DNA of 9,511 nucleotides from Bacteroidales bacterium (GTDB taxonomy: Bacteria > Bacteroidota > Bacteroidia > Bacteroidales > ML635J-15): positions 1 through 9,511 of the forward strand of contig JALOAQ010000106.1 of assembly GCA_023228725.1 (NCBI GenBank), read 5' to 3'. Positions 1 to 5,893 of the stretch are shown in pieces. The position numbers were made by a program, and so were the translations under genes. The notes below the pieces were generated by a model. The model was not told the DNA's origin. It searched no databases and saw nothing but the letters and a program-made list of their open reading frames with translations. Positions within the stretch are counted from its first letter, which is position 1, and each line of letters begins with the position of its first letter.

Positions 1-25
1 TTTGCCTTACCGATTTTATATGCTC

Positions 26-109
26 CAAGTCCAAAGGACTTGAATGTTAATAAGCCCGAGTGAAACTCGGGTTATTATATCTCTTTAAACAGCAACTCCG
101 AAGGAGTTG
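26..109. repeat. Cluster of three triloop palindromes
   Basis: Three perfect or near-perfect hairpins follow one another. CAAGTCC/GGACTTG lies at 26-42 with loop AAA. CCCGAGT/ACTCGGG is extended by TAATAA/TTATTA at 48-77 with loop GAA and one bulged G at 54. CAACTCC/GGAGTTG lies at 93-109 with loop GAA. The first and third share the form of a 7-bp arm ending in TTG, a 3-nt loop, and a following GAAT. This regular design suggests a dispersed, REP-like palindrome family rather than chance. The middle hairpin has a G/C core and A/T flanks on both sides, so it could also act as a bidirectional terminator. Function is inferred only. Confidence 0.6.
48..77. terminator. Possible bidirectional terminator hairpin
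   Basis: A 7-bp G/C-rich stem (CCCGAGT with ACTCGGG, loop GAA) is extended by six A/T pairs (TAATAA with TTATTA), with one bulged G at 54. The T-rich 3' flank on each strand resembles a Rho-independent terminator. It could close a gene lying left of the window. The alternative is that it is just one member of the palindrome cluster. Confidence 0.35.
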
Positions 110-119
110 AATTAAACCA

Positions 120-303
120 AAAAACTCCGACTTTTAAAACTCGAACCGATTTGTGGGTGAAAAACGAAACATTTTTTAAAAATTTACGTATAATCTAGAA
201 TGGGGGTGTTGTTTTTGTAAAAAAGTGGGGTTTTGGCGGGATTTTTGCCATTTATTGCAAAAATCATGACAAAACAGGCGGAAAATAAAATTTAATTTTA
301 GAA
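120..303. repeat. Long direct repeat, copy 1 (about 185 bp)
   Basis: This segment recurs at 341-526 with an offset of about 221 bp. The first ~34 bp and a central ~50 bp block (about 229-277, from the GGGG before TTTTGGCGGG to ACAAAACAG) are identical. The rest differs by scattered substitutions and 1-2-nt indels. The conserved block contains an inverted repeat, ATTTTTGC at 241-248 and GCAAAAAT at 257-264, with an 8-nt loop. There is no good reading frame across it. It is probably a noncoding dispersed element or a local duplication, and its function is unknown. Confidence 0.8.
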
Positions 304-340
304 AACGTGAAAATTTAAATCTCAGCTGATTTTATTAATT

Positions 341-526
341 AAAAACTCCGACTTTTAAAACTCGAACCGATTTGATGACAAAAAACGAAACTTTTTTATG
401 AAATTTACGTATAATCTAAGATGGGGGTGTTGGTTTTGCAAATAAAGTGGGGGTTTTGGCGGGATTTTTGCCATTTATTGCAAAAATCATGACAAAACAG
501 ACGGAAAAATAAATTTTAATTTTAAA
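341..526. repeat. Long direct repeat, copy 2 (about 185 bp)
   Basis: Second copy of the element at 120-303, separated from it by about 37 bp of A/T-rich spacer. It keeps the same internal inverted repeat (ATTTTTGC at 464-471, GCAAAAAT at 480-487, loop CATTTATT). The run of G before TTTTGG is one base longer than in copy 1. Indels that are not multiples of three argue against a conserved protein. Confidence 0.8.
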
Positions 527-647
527 AAAGCAAAAATCTTAAAATCAAACTGCTAAACTTTATTTAATATTAATTATTGTATTTTTGTGGTAATTAATTA
601 GTCAGTTTTCAATTATTATAGCTGGACAGTTTTGGATTATTATATAC
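527..647. other. A/T-rich gap without recognised gene
   Basis: This stretch separates the long direct repeats from the branched palindrome and has no ORF of note. A TATTTTTG box at 580-587 fits the Bacteroidota -7 consensus TAnnTTTG on the plus strand. However, no TTG lies at the expected distance upstream, and no gene follows on that strand before 7461. If real, it would have to drive a noncoding transcript through the hairpin-rich region. I give it little weight. Confidence 0.3.
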
Positions 648-742
648 AATAAAACAAGTAAAGGTCAAGCCCTGCGGGTTTGCTAAAAAAATCTCCACCC
701 TTTGGGTAGTATTTTTTTGCAAAACCTTGACTAGATTTTATT
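648..742. repeat. Large branched inverted repeat
   Basis: Nested complementary arms can be paired by eye: AATAAAA (648-654) with TTTTATT (736-742), GTCAAG (664-669) with CTTGAC (726-731), TTTGC (679-683) with GCAAA (719-723), and AAAAAAAT (685-692) with ATTTTTTT (711-718). Two smaller hairpins project from it: CCC-TGC-GGG at 670-678 on the left arm and ACCC-TTT-GGGT at 697-707 at the tip. The result is a long stem with side hairpins, compatible with a structured RNA, a MITE-like element or a cruciform palindromic repeat. No transposase or target duplication was identified. It lies downstream of cysN in the minus-strand direction. Confidence 0.65.
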
Positions 743-750
743 TTTCTTCC

Positions 751-768
751 TTGATGGGTGGCTATCAA
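751..768. repeat. Short hairpin TTGAT/ATCAA
   Basis: TTGAT at 751-755 pairs with ATCAA at 764-768 around the loop GGGTGGCT. The stem is only 5 bp and A/T-rich, so it would mean little alone. It is listed because it sits in a row of hairpins between 648 and 897. Confidence 0.3.
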
Positions 769-830
769 TTTCAAAAAAGCAAAAAAATAAAATGTATGAC
801 AAATGTGTCAACTTTTTTTAGGACAAGACA

Positions 831-867
831 AAAGCAAAAAGTCAACGATGTGTTGACACTTTGCTTT
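831..867. repeat. 16-bp-arm hairpin with TGTCAAC half-sites
   Basis: The left arm (831-846, ending AAGTCAAC) and right arm (852-867, starting GTTGACAC) are complementary at 15 of 16 positions around the loop GATGT. A second GTGTCAAC at 805-812 matches the right-arm GTTGACAC (852-859) perfectly over 8 bp, so two alternative foldings compete. It lies about 100 bp past the cysN stop on the minus strand and may end that transcript. The U-tract expected of a canonical terminator is weak on that side. Confidence 0.6.
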
Positions 868-879
868 CTTTAGAGGGTG

Positions 880-897
880 AAATTCCTTAAGGAATTT
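880..897. repeat. 18-bp perfect palindrome
   Basis: AAATTCCTT at 880-888 is followed directly by its exact reverse complement at 889-897, with no spacer. A perfect palindrome suits a dimeric protein site or a recombination or restriction-type site better than an RNA hairpin, which would need a loop. It lies between the cysN 3' end and the hairpin at 831-867. Confidence 0.5.
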
Positions 898-905
898 AAT
901 TTATT

Positions 906-962
906 TGTAAACGATGTTGTGATACAATAAACGTCCCTTAGAGTGTAAACGATGTTATGATA
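906..962. repeat. 19-bp direct repeat, two copies 38 bp apart
   Basis: TGTAAACGATGTTGTGATA at 906-924 recurs at 944-962 with a single change (G919 versus A957). A more distant relative, GTCAACGATGTGTTGACA, forms the loop region of the hairpin at 841-858. All three share AACGATGT. The second copy ends just before the heptamer units overlapping the cysN stop. Function is unknown. Confidence 0.6.
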
Positions 963-983
963 TTTAACAACTAAATACTAACA
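963..983. repeat. Short heptamer array at the cysN 3' end
   Basis: Two in-phase 7-bp units (ACTAAAT 970-976, ACTAACA 977-983) are preceded by a degenerate one (TTTAACA 963-969). They belong to the same repeat family as the arrays at 5845-5893 and 6274-6420. The cysN stop codon (TAG, complement of 971-973) lies inside the first full unit, so the last codons of cysN are part of the repeat. Confidence 0.55.
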
Positions 984-2248
984 ACAACCATCCCCGCTCC
1001 CACTGTTTCATTACTGGCTTCATCAATTAAAATCAAACTACCCGACACGTGGTTTTCCATATAATTATCCACAAATATTGGAGCAGTAGTTTTTAAACTT
1101 ATTAGAGCTATATCGTTCATTTTCACAGTTTTATCTTCCAAATCTGGTTCAAGAGTATTTATATTTATTTTGTGTTTAAGTTCAGTAATTATACATCTAA
1201 CTTCATTAGAAGAGTTTCGCAGAACATATTTACCTCTTAGCATCATTGGTTTTTCATTAAGCCAACAAATCATTACTTCAACTTCTTTTACTGATTTCGG
1301 TAAATTTTCTGTTGGGGCAATCATATTTCCACGCGAAACATCAATATCATCTTCTAAAACAATAGTAACAGATTCGCCGGATTTTGCTTCTAATAATTCT
1401 TTTTCAAAAACATTTATAGTTTTAATTTTTGATTCTAACATTGAAGGTAAAACAGTTACAGATTCGCCTACATATAATTTTCCGCCTGATAAACGACCGG
1501 CATAACCACGATAATCATGAAATTCATCAGTATTTGGTCGAATTACATATTGAACTGGGAACCTTGCATTTTTAGCTGAATAATCATCAGCTATTCTAAC
1601 ATTTTCAAGAAAATCCAATAAAGTCCCTTCTTTAAACCAAGATAAATTTTCAGATTTTTCAACAACATTATCTCCATATTTGGCACTTATTGGCATAATA
1701 TGAATGTTTTTTGCATTAGTTTTTTTTGCTAATTTTTGCAAATCAATACTAATTTCATCAAATACTTTTTGACTAAAAGCCACTAAATCCATTTTATTTA
1801 CACAAAAAACAATATGTTTTAGGTTTAATAAAGAAGCAATAAAAGTATGACGAATAGTTTGCTCAATAACTCCATTACGAGAATCTACCAAAATAATTGC
1901 CAAATCAGCTGTTGAAGCACCTGTTACCATATTTCTGGTATATTGGATATGTCCCGGAGTATCAGCAATAATAAACTTTCTTTTTGGAGTTGAAAAATAT
2001 CTATATGCTACATCAATTGTAATTCCTTGCTCACGCTCGGCTCTTAAACCATCTGTTAAAAGCGACAAATCTATATCATCATTTCCTCTTCGTTTTGAAG
2101 TTTCAGTAATATTATCTAATTGATCTTCAAAAATTGATTTACTATCATAAAGTAGTCGACCAATCAAAGTGCTTTTTCCGTCATCTACAGAACCCGCTGT
2201 TGTAAATCTTAATAAGCCTATTTCAGGTTTAGAATTTTCCATTTTCAT
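971..2248 (-). CDS. cysN: Sulfate adenylyltransferase subunit 1 (GTPase)
   Basis: CysN is the regulatory GTPase of the CysDN ATP sulfurylase. It couples GTP hydrolysis to formation of adenosine 5'-phosphosulfate (APS) from sulfate and ATP in the cytoplasm. The 425-residue product shows all G motifs: P-loop GSVDDGKST (19-27), the switch region EREQGITIDVAYRYFS (71-86), DTPGH (96-100), NKMD (151-154) and SAK (188-190). EF-Tu-like beta-barrel domains follow. It ends after those domains with no APS kinase (CysC) fusion, so it is a plain CysN. An ATG at 2248 is used, and a second ATG two codons later is equally possible. It starts 6 bp after the cysD stop and is the last gene of the operon. Its TAG stop lies in a heptamer repeat unit. 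Identification is very secure. Confidence 0.97.
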   Translation of the reverse strand: MKMENSKPEIGLLRFTTAGSVDDGKSTLIGRLLYDSKSIFEDQLDNITETSKRRGNDDIDLSLLTDGLRAEREQGITIDVAYRYFSTPKRKFIIADTPGHIQYTRNMVTGASTADLAIILVDSRNGVIEQTIRHTFIASLLNLKHIVFCVNKMDLVAFSQKVFDEISIDLQKLAKKTNAKNIHIMPISAKYGDNVVEKSENLSWFKEGTLLDFLENVRIADDYSAKNARFPVQYVIRPNTDEFHDYRGYAGRLSGGKLYVGESVTVLPSMLESKIKTINVFEKELLEAKSGESVTIVLEDDIDVSRGNMIAPTENLPKSVKEVEVMICWLNEKPMMLRGKYVLRNSSNEVRCIITELKHKININTLEPDLEDKTVKMNDIALISLKTTAPIFVDNYMENHVSGSLILIDEASNETVGAGMVVVSI

Positions 2249-2254
2249 AAAATT

Positions 2255-3169
2255 TTAAAAATATCCTTCTTTTTTTCTATCTTCCATAGCTGCTTCACTC
2301 CTTTTGTCGTCAGCTCTACCTCCTCTTTCTGTAATTCTTGATGCTGCAATTTCTGAAACTATATCATCAAGTTTATTAGCGGTAGAAAGGCTTACACCTG
2401 TACAAGTAATATCACCTATAGTTCTGCATCTAACATCAAGTTCTACAACCTCTTCGTTTGGTTTTAATTGCATAAAAGGAGCCCAAGCCAACCAAACTCC
2501 ATCTCTATTAAAAACTTTTCTTTTATGCGTATAATAAAGACTTGGCATTTCAATTTTTTCTTGCATAATATATTGCCAAACATCTAATTCTGTCCAGTTG
2601 CTAATAGGAAAAACCCTAAAATGTTCGCCTATATTTTTTCTACCATTAAAAATATTCCATAGCTCAGGTCTTTGATTTTTTGGATCCCACTGTCCAAACT
2701 CATCACGATGTGAGAAAAATCTTTCTTTAGCTCTGGCTTTTTCTTCGTCTCTTCTTCCGCCGCCAATAGCACAATCAAGTTTTAAATCCTCTATAGCGTC
2801 AAGTAAAGTTACTGTTTGTAATTTATTCCTACTTGCATTAACACCTGTTTCATCCACACATCTACCTTTATCAATAGAATCTTGAACTTTTGCTACAATA
2901 AGTTCGCAGCCTAATTCTTTGGCCAAATTATCTCTATACACAAGAGTTTCATCAAAATTATGTCCTGTGTCAATATGTAAAAGTGGGAAAGGTATTTTTG
3001 CAGGCCAAAAAGCTTTTTTAGCCAAATGTACCAAAACAATAGAATCTTTACCACCAGAAAATAAAAGAGCAGGACGCTCAAATTGTGCCGCTATTTCACG
3101 CATCACAAAAATTGCTTCATTTTCTAATTGTTTTAAATGACGGCTGTCAATTTTAATTTTTTTCTGCAT
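2255..3169 (-). CDS. cysD: Sulfate adenylyltransferase subunit 2
   Basis: CysD is the catalytic subunit of ATP sulfurylase and makes APS and pyrophosphate from ATP and sulfate, activated by CysN. The 304-residue protein has the PP-loop SGGKDS (38-43), HIDTGHNF (65-72), GGRRDEEKARAKER (137-150), NWTELDVWQYI (191-201) and the conserved C-terminal arginine/aspartate-rich end ERGGRADDKRSEAAMEDR (281-298). Length and motifs match the family throughout. It starts at an ATG 18 bp after the cysH stop and ends 6 bp before cysN, so the three genes are surely cotranscribed. Nothing is missing or odd. Confidence 0.98.
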   Translation of the reverse strand: MQKKIKIDSRHLKQLENEAIFVMREIAAQFERPALLFSGGKDSIVLVHLAKKAFWPAKIPFPLLHIDTGHNFDETLVYRDNLAKELGCELIVAKVQDSIDKGRCVDETGVNASRNKLQTVTLLDAIEDLKLDCAIGGGRRDEEKARAKERFFSHRDEFGQWDPKNQRPELWNIFNGRKNIGEHFRVFPISNWTELDVWQYIMQEKIEMPSLYYTHKRKVFNRDGVWLAWAPFMQLKPNEEVVELDVRCRTIGDITCTGVSLSTANKLDDIVSEIAASRITERGGRADDKRSEAAMEDRKKEGYF

Positions 3170-3187
3170 TAAAAATATATTTTTAAA

Positions 3188-3889
3188 TTATTCACCATGA
3201 GTATGTAAACCACATTCTTTACCAGAATTATTTTCCCACCACCAACGACCAGCTCTAAAATCTTCACCTGGCTTTATTGCTCTGGTGCAAGGCTCACAGC
3301 CAATACTTACAAAACCTTTGTGATGTAAAGAATTATAAGGAACATTATTCATTTGCAAATATTTCATTACTTCATCTAAAGTCCAGTGCAACAAAGGATT
3401 TATTTTTATTATTCCATATCCTAAGTCATTTTCAACAACATGCATTTCTGTACGCACTTGAGATTGTTCTGCTCTAAGTCCTGTAATCCAAATATCTTTT
3501 CCTTTTAAAGCTCTACGCAAAGGCTCAACTTTTCGAATATTACAACATTCTTTACGATTTTCTATGGATTCATAAAAACTATAAGGACCTTTTTTAGTCA
3601 CTAAATCTTCAATTGCCTGAGTTTGTGGATAATAAACTTTGATTTCCTTTTTATATTTTTCAAGGCTTAAATTATGTACTTTATAAGTTTCAGAAAATAA
3701 ACGACCTGTATCCAAACTCACAATTTGAATATTCAGATTATGTTTACAAATCATATCAGTTATCACCTGATCTTCTATCCCAAAACTTGTTGTAAATACA
3801 ATATTATAATTATTTTCCGAAGCTATAGTTTTTAAAATATCTTCTGCTTCTAATCCTTTTAGTTTATTATTTAGTAAATCTATATTCAT
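3188..3889 (-). CDS. cysH: Assimilatory APS reductase, [4Fe-4S] type
   Basis: This CysH-family enzyme reduces an adenylylated sulfate to sulfite with electrons from thioredoxin or a similar donor. The 233 residues include the two cysteine pairs that mark the iron-sulfur, APS-using branch: CC at 115-116 (KECCNIRKVEPL) and CxxC at 198-201 (GCEPC). The catalytic cysteine is in the C-terminal ECGLH (Cys226). The PAPS-specific enterobacterial type lacks the cluster cysteines. Other signatures are the TTSFGIEDQV nucleotide loop near 33-42 and LDTGRLF (59-65). An APS substrate agrees with the absence of an APS kinase gene here. It starts 9 bp after the DUF2061 gene and is followed by cysD. Automatic annotation may call it PAPS reductase, but the cysteines argue for APS. 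Confidence 0.95.
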   Translation of the reverse strand: MNIDLLNNKLKGLEAEDILKTIASENNYNIVFTTSFGIEDQVITDMICKHNLNIQIVSLDTGRLFSETYKVHNLSLEKYKKEIKVYYPQTQAIEDLVTKKGPYSFYESIENRKECCNIRKVEPLRRALKGKDIWITGLRAEQSQVRTEMHVVENDLGYGIIKINPLLHWTLDEVMKYLQMNNVPYNSLHHKGFVSIGCEPCTRAIKPGEDFRAGRWWWENNSGKECGLHTHGE

Positions 3890-3898
3890 TTTGCAAAT

Positions 3899-4231
3899 TT
3901 AAATAGAATTAGAGTTTCTTGCAATAAATATTCTACGAATCACGCGTCTTCTTAGCATATTATAATGTCTAACATATACTTTCATCCTTCCCCATCTTAC
4001 GACATTCCAAGCTCTTTCATGTAAAAAATACATAAACATTTTTATAACAGCCTCCGCTACAGCAACTCCGCTGGCTTTTTGAATTGCTTTTGCATCATCA
4101 TGAAAGAAAAAATAAGCAAGTAAAAAAGTGGTTGTTGAGGCAATTATACGCCATGTAATTGTTTTAGCAAGACTCTTTATAGGACGCTCTCTTACTTCTA
4201 CTGATTCTTTTTTATGCCTGTTTTTTGCCAT
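3899..4231 (-). CDS. DUF2061 small membrane protein
   Basis: A 110-residue protein with the features of the DUF2061 family (Pfam PF09834). It has a basic N-terminus, KTITWRIIAS leading into a first membrane segment (about 26-43), and a second segment (about 52-70) with the conserved glutamate and lysine (AEAVIKM). The family signature YFLHERAW is at 68-75. The tail from 82 is rich in arginine (LRRRVIRR, 93-100) and probably cytoplasmic. The biochemical function of the family is unknown. It is the first gene of the DUF2061-cysH-cysD-cysN operon, 9 bp ahead of cysH. Members of this family occur repeatedly beside sulfate-assimilation genes in Bacteroidota, so a role in sulfate or sulfite handling at the membrane is a reasonable inference. 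It is small for a transporter acting alone. Confidence 0.88.
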   Translation of the reverse strand: MAKNRHKKESVEVRERPIKSLAKTITWRIIASTTTFLLAYFFFHDDAKAIQKASGVAVAEAVIKMFMYFLHERAWNVVRWGRMKVYVRHYNMLRRRVIRRIFIARNSNSI

Positions 4232-4338
4232 ATTTTAATTTTACACAAAAAACGGAATTTTTAAATCTGATAAAACTAGTTTTTATACCTAAAAATATAA
4301 GTAATAATACGTATTTCTGAAAAATTGAAAATATTGTG
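4232..4338 (-). promoter_or_regulatory. Upstream region of the cys operon
   Basis: This 107-bp A/T-rich gap lies before the DUF2061-cysH-cysD-cysN operon and should hold its promoter if the operon is not read through from the aminotransferase. On the minus strand TATATTTT (complement of 4292-4299) is one base from the Bacteroidota -7 box TAnnTTTG, but no TTG is at the proper distance. A 12-bp direct repeat, AAAATTGAAAAT, occurs at 4321-4332 and 4341-4352. The second copy overlaps the aminotransferase stop. I see no SAM-type riboswitch or terminator hairpin here. Confidence 0.25.
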
Positions 4339-5082
4339 TTAAAATTGAAAATTTAGAATATCAGCATTTATTTTCTTTTCAAATTCTATCATTAAAGCTC
4401 TTAAATACTGATTGTTAGAACCAAAATAAATTTCATTAATTTTTCTTACAGGTAAAACTTTTGGCGAAGTTCCTGAAATAAAAGCAGAGTCATAATTTTC
4501 AATTTCTGATAATGGAATATCCATTTCAACTAAATCTAAACCAAGAGATTTAGCTGATTCAATAACATATTTTCTACTTATTCCCAACAATATATCTTCA
4601 GGTTTAGCCGAAATAAGTTTCCTATCTTTAATAAAAAATAAATTGGAGCGAGAGCCTTCGCTTAAAAAATTGTTTTTATTTACATAAATTATTTCATAAA
4701 CATTTTGCGTTTTAATTAAGCTATCAATATTTTCTCTTAGATTTTGATTCCATATTTTAAAATTAGGTTCTTCGCGAGTATGCAAGTGAGTTATTGTTTT
4801 TACTCCATTTTTATAATCATAATCACTTGGGTAGGAATATGGAATAACTAAAGTTTTTATTTCAAAATCACTTGAAGTATTATCAAAAATAATTTCAATT
4901 CTAATATTTCCTATTTTTAAATTATTTTTTTCAATCAAGTGTTTTATCTTGAGAATAAATGTATTGTAATCTAATTTAATATTTTTATTCTTATTTAAAA
5001 TAGTATTACACAAACGTTGATAATGCTCTAAAGCAAATAAAGGTTTAAAGTCAATTATTCTTAAAACTTCGTAAGCTATCAT
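4339..5082 (-). CDS. Class IV PLP-dependent aminotransferase
   Basis: A 247-residue fold-type IV pyridoxal-phosphate enzyme, the family of branched-chain aminotransferase, D-amino acid aminotransferase and aminodeoxychorismate lyase. Visible features are YEVLRI near the start, HYQRL (20-24) and a probable Schiff-base lysine in NFKIWNQNLRE (Lys109). There is also LSEGSRSNLFFI (140-151, Glu142), a phosphate-binding ILLGISRKYVI (164-174) and SGTSPKVLPV (203-212). It is shorter than typical IlvE (about 300 residues) and closer in size to PabC-like members. Its ATG overlaps the TGA of the methylthioadenosine phosphorylase gene by 4 nt (ATGA), implying translational coupling. That context makes transamination of 4-methylthio-2-oxobutyrate to methionine an attractive guess. 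Aminodeoxychorismate lyase and general amino acid transaminase remain alternatives. Fold is secure, substrate is not. Confidence 0.9.
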   Translation of the reverse strand: MIAYEVLRIIDFKPLFALEHYQRLCNTILNKNKNIKLDYNTFILKIKHLIEKNNLKIGNIRIEIIFDNTSSDFEIKTLVIPYSYPSDYDYKNGVKTITHLHTREEPNFKIWNQNLRENIDSLIKTQNVYEIIYVNKNNFLSEGSRSNLFFIKDRKLISAKPEDILLGISRKYVIESAKSLGLDLVEMDIPLSEIENYDSAFISGTSPKVLPVRKINEIYFGSNNQYLRALMIEFEKKINADILNFQF

Positions 5083-5819
5083 AAAATAGAAATAGTTTTA
5101 ATTAAAATTTCTGTTAATTTTGTTACAGATTTACTAAAATTATCTAATACGATTTCTATAGAAACTGGTTTTTCGTCAATTTTCCAACAATCATAATCTG
5201 TAACTATTGCAATAGCTGCATATGGTATTTCAGCCTCATTTGCTAAAGCAGTTTCAGGTGCAGTACTCATATTTATTAAATCAGCTCCCCAGATTTTAAA
5301 CATTTGCGATTCAGCACGAGTTGAAAAACGCGGACCTTCAATACTTATCATTGTCCCTGATTTATGAATTTTTAAGTTACATAAATCAACTGCTTGAATA
5401 ATTTTATTTCTTAAAACATTTGAAAACGGATCAGCCATAGGGCAATGCTTCATCTCGCCGGGTTTAAAATTATCATAAAAAGTATTTATTCTATGTTTAG
5501 TAAAATCAATAAATTGATCCAACAAAACAAACTCACCTGGCTGAAATTCTTCTTTTAAACTTCCGCATGCAGTTGTCGCAATAATATAATTACATCCTAA
5601 AAGCTTTAAGGCTGCTATATTTGCTCTATTGTTAACATTGCTGGGAGTTATTGTATGCTCATGCCCGTGTCGAGAAAGTAAAGCAACTTTTTTATCATTA
5701 ATACTGCCAATAATTATCGCCGAAGAAGGCATACCATAAATAGTATCTACTTCTTTTACTTGAGGATTTTTCAAAATATCTGATTTTTCAAACCCCGTTC
5801 CACCTATTATTCCTATCAT
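5079..5819 (-). CDS. mtnP: 5'-Methylthioadenosine phosphorylase
   Basis: A 246-residue phosphorylase of the PNP/MTAP family. It splits methylthioadenosine with phosphate into adenine and methylthioribose-1-phosphate, clearing a by-product of polyamine and SAM metabolism. Motifs in order: IIGGTGF (4-10), SRHGHEHTITPSNVNNRANI (49-68), TACGS (83-87), ISIEGPRFSTRAES (158-171), INMSTAPE (182-189) and VTDYDCW (206-212). The two aspartates of TDYD (208, 210) recognise the 6-amino group of adenine and separate MTAP from inosine or methylthioinosine phosphorylases. I chose the ATG at 5819 because the protein then begins MIGIIGGTG, as is usual. An upstream in-frame TTG at 5852 would add 11 residues encoded by repeat sequence. 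The gene overlaps the aminotransferase by 4 nt. The space upstream is a heptamer array (5845-5893). Confidence 0.95.
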   Translation of the reverse strand: MIGIIGGTGFEKSDILKNPQVKEVDTIYGMPSSAIIIGSINDKKVALLSRHGHEHTITPSNVNNRANIAALKLLGCNYIIATTACGSLKEEFQPGEFVLLDQFIDFTKHRINTFYDNFKPGEMKHCPMADPFSNVLRNKIIQAVDLCNLKIHKSGTMISIEGPRFSTRAESQMFKIWGADLINMSTAPETALANEAEIPYAAIAIVTDYDCWKIDEKPVSIEIVLDNFSKSVTKLTEILIKTISIL

Positions 5820-5844
5820 TTTTAATTTTAAATTTTCTACCAAC

Positions 5845-5893
5845 ACTAACAACTAACCACTAACAACTAACCACTAAATACTAAAAACTAACA
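5845..5893. repeat. Heptamer tandem array, 7 units
   Basis: Seven uninterrupted 7-bp units read ACTA plus ACA, ACC, ACA, ACC, AAT, AAA, ACA. The array fills the gap between the four-helix-bundle gene and the MTAP start at 5819. It includes the TAG stop of the former (complement of 5888-5890). The plus strand has no G. It is the same family as the array at 6274-6420. Confidence 0.92.

Noticed and set aside
184..267. Minus-strand mini-ORF of 27 codons in repeat copy 1, sharing its first 14 residues (MIFAINGKNPAKTP) with a 24-codon ORF in copy 2 (416-490)
   Set aside because: The shared residues simply reflect the identical DNA block. After it, indels shift the frame and the endings are unrelated. 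No start signal or coding bias is seen.
421..492. Plus-strand 23-residue ORF in repeat copy 2 starting MGVLVLQIKW
   Set aside because: Copy 1 has a stop after six codons and a different frame, so the reading frame is not conserved between copies.
831..870. Canonical Rho-independent terminator for cysN
   Set aside because: The hairpin is strong, but the minus-strand sequence after it is not a U-tract. It was therefore kept as a hairpin repeat only.
853..880. Sigma70-like -35 TTGACA at 853-858
   Set aside because: No -10 box follows at proper spacing, Bacteroidota promoters differ from this consensus, and the motif is explained by the hairpin arm.
1170..1505. Plus-strand ORF of 111 codons opposite cysN
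   Set aside because: It is the antisense shadow of a clearly functional cysN. The translation has no recognisable domain.
2304..3477. Several plus-strand ORFs of 66-76 codons opposite cysD and cysH
   Set aside because: They lie wholly inside strongly conserved genes on the other strand and show no family features.
4232..4338. SAM or other riboswitch ahead of the cys operon
   Set aside because: The gap is short and A/T-rich, with no G/C-containing helices or conserved core that would support an aptamer.
5820..5852. Longer form of MTAP starting at a TTG at 5852
   Set aside because: The extra residues are encoded partly by repeat DNA and precede the conserved MIGIIGGTG start. The ATG at 5819 is far more likely.
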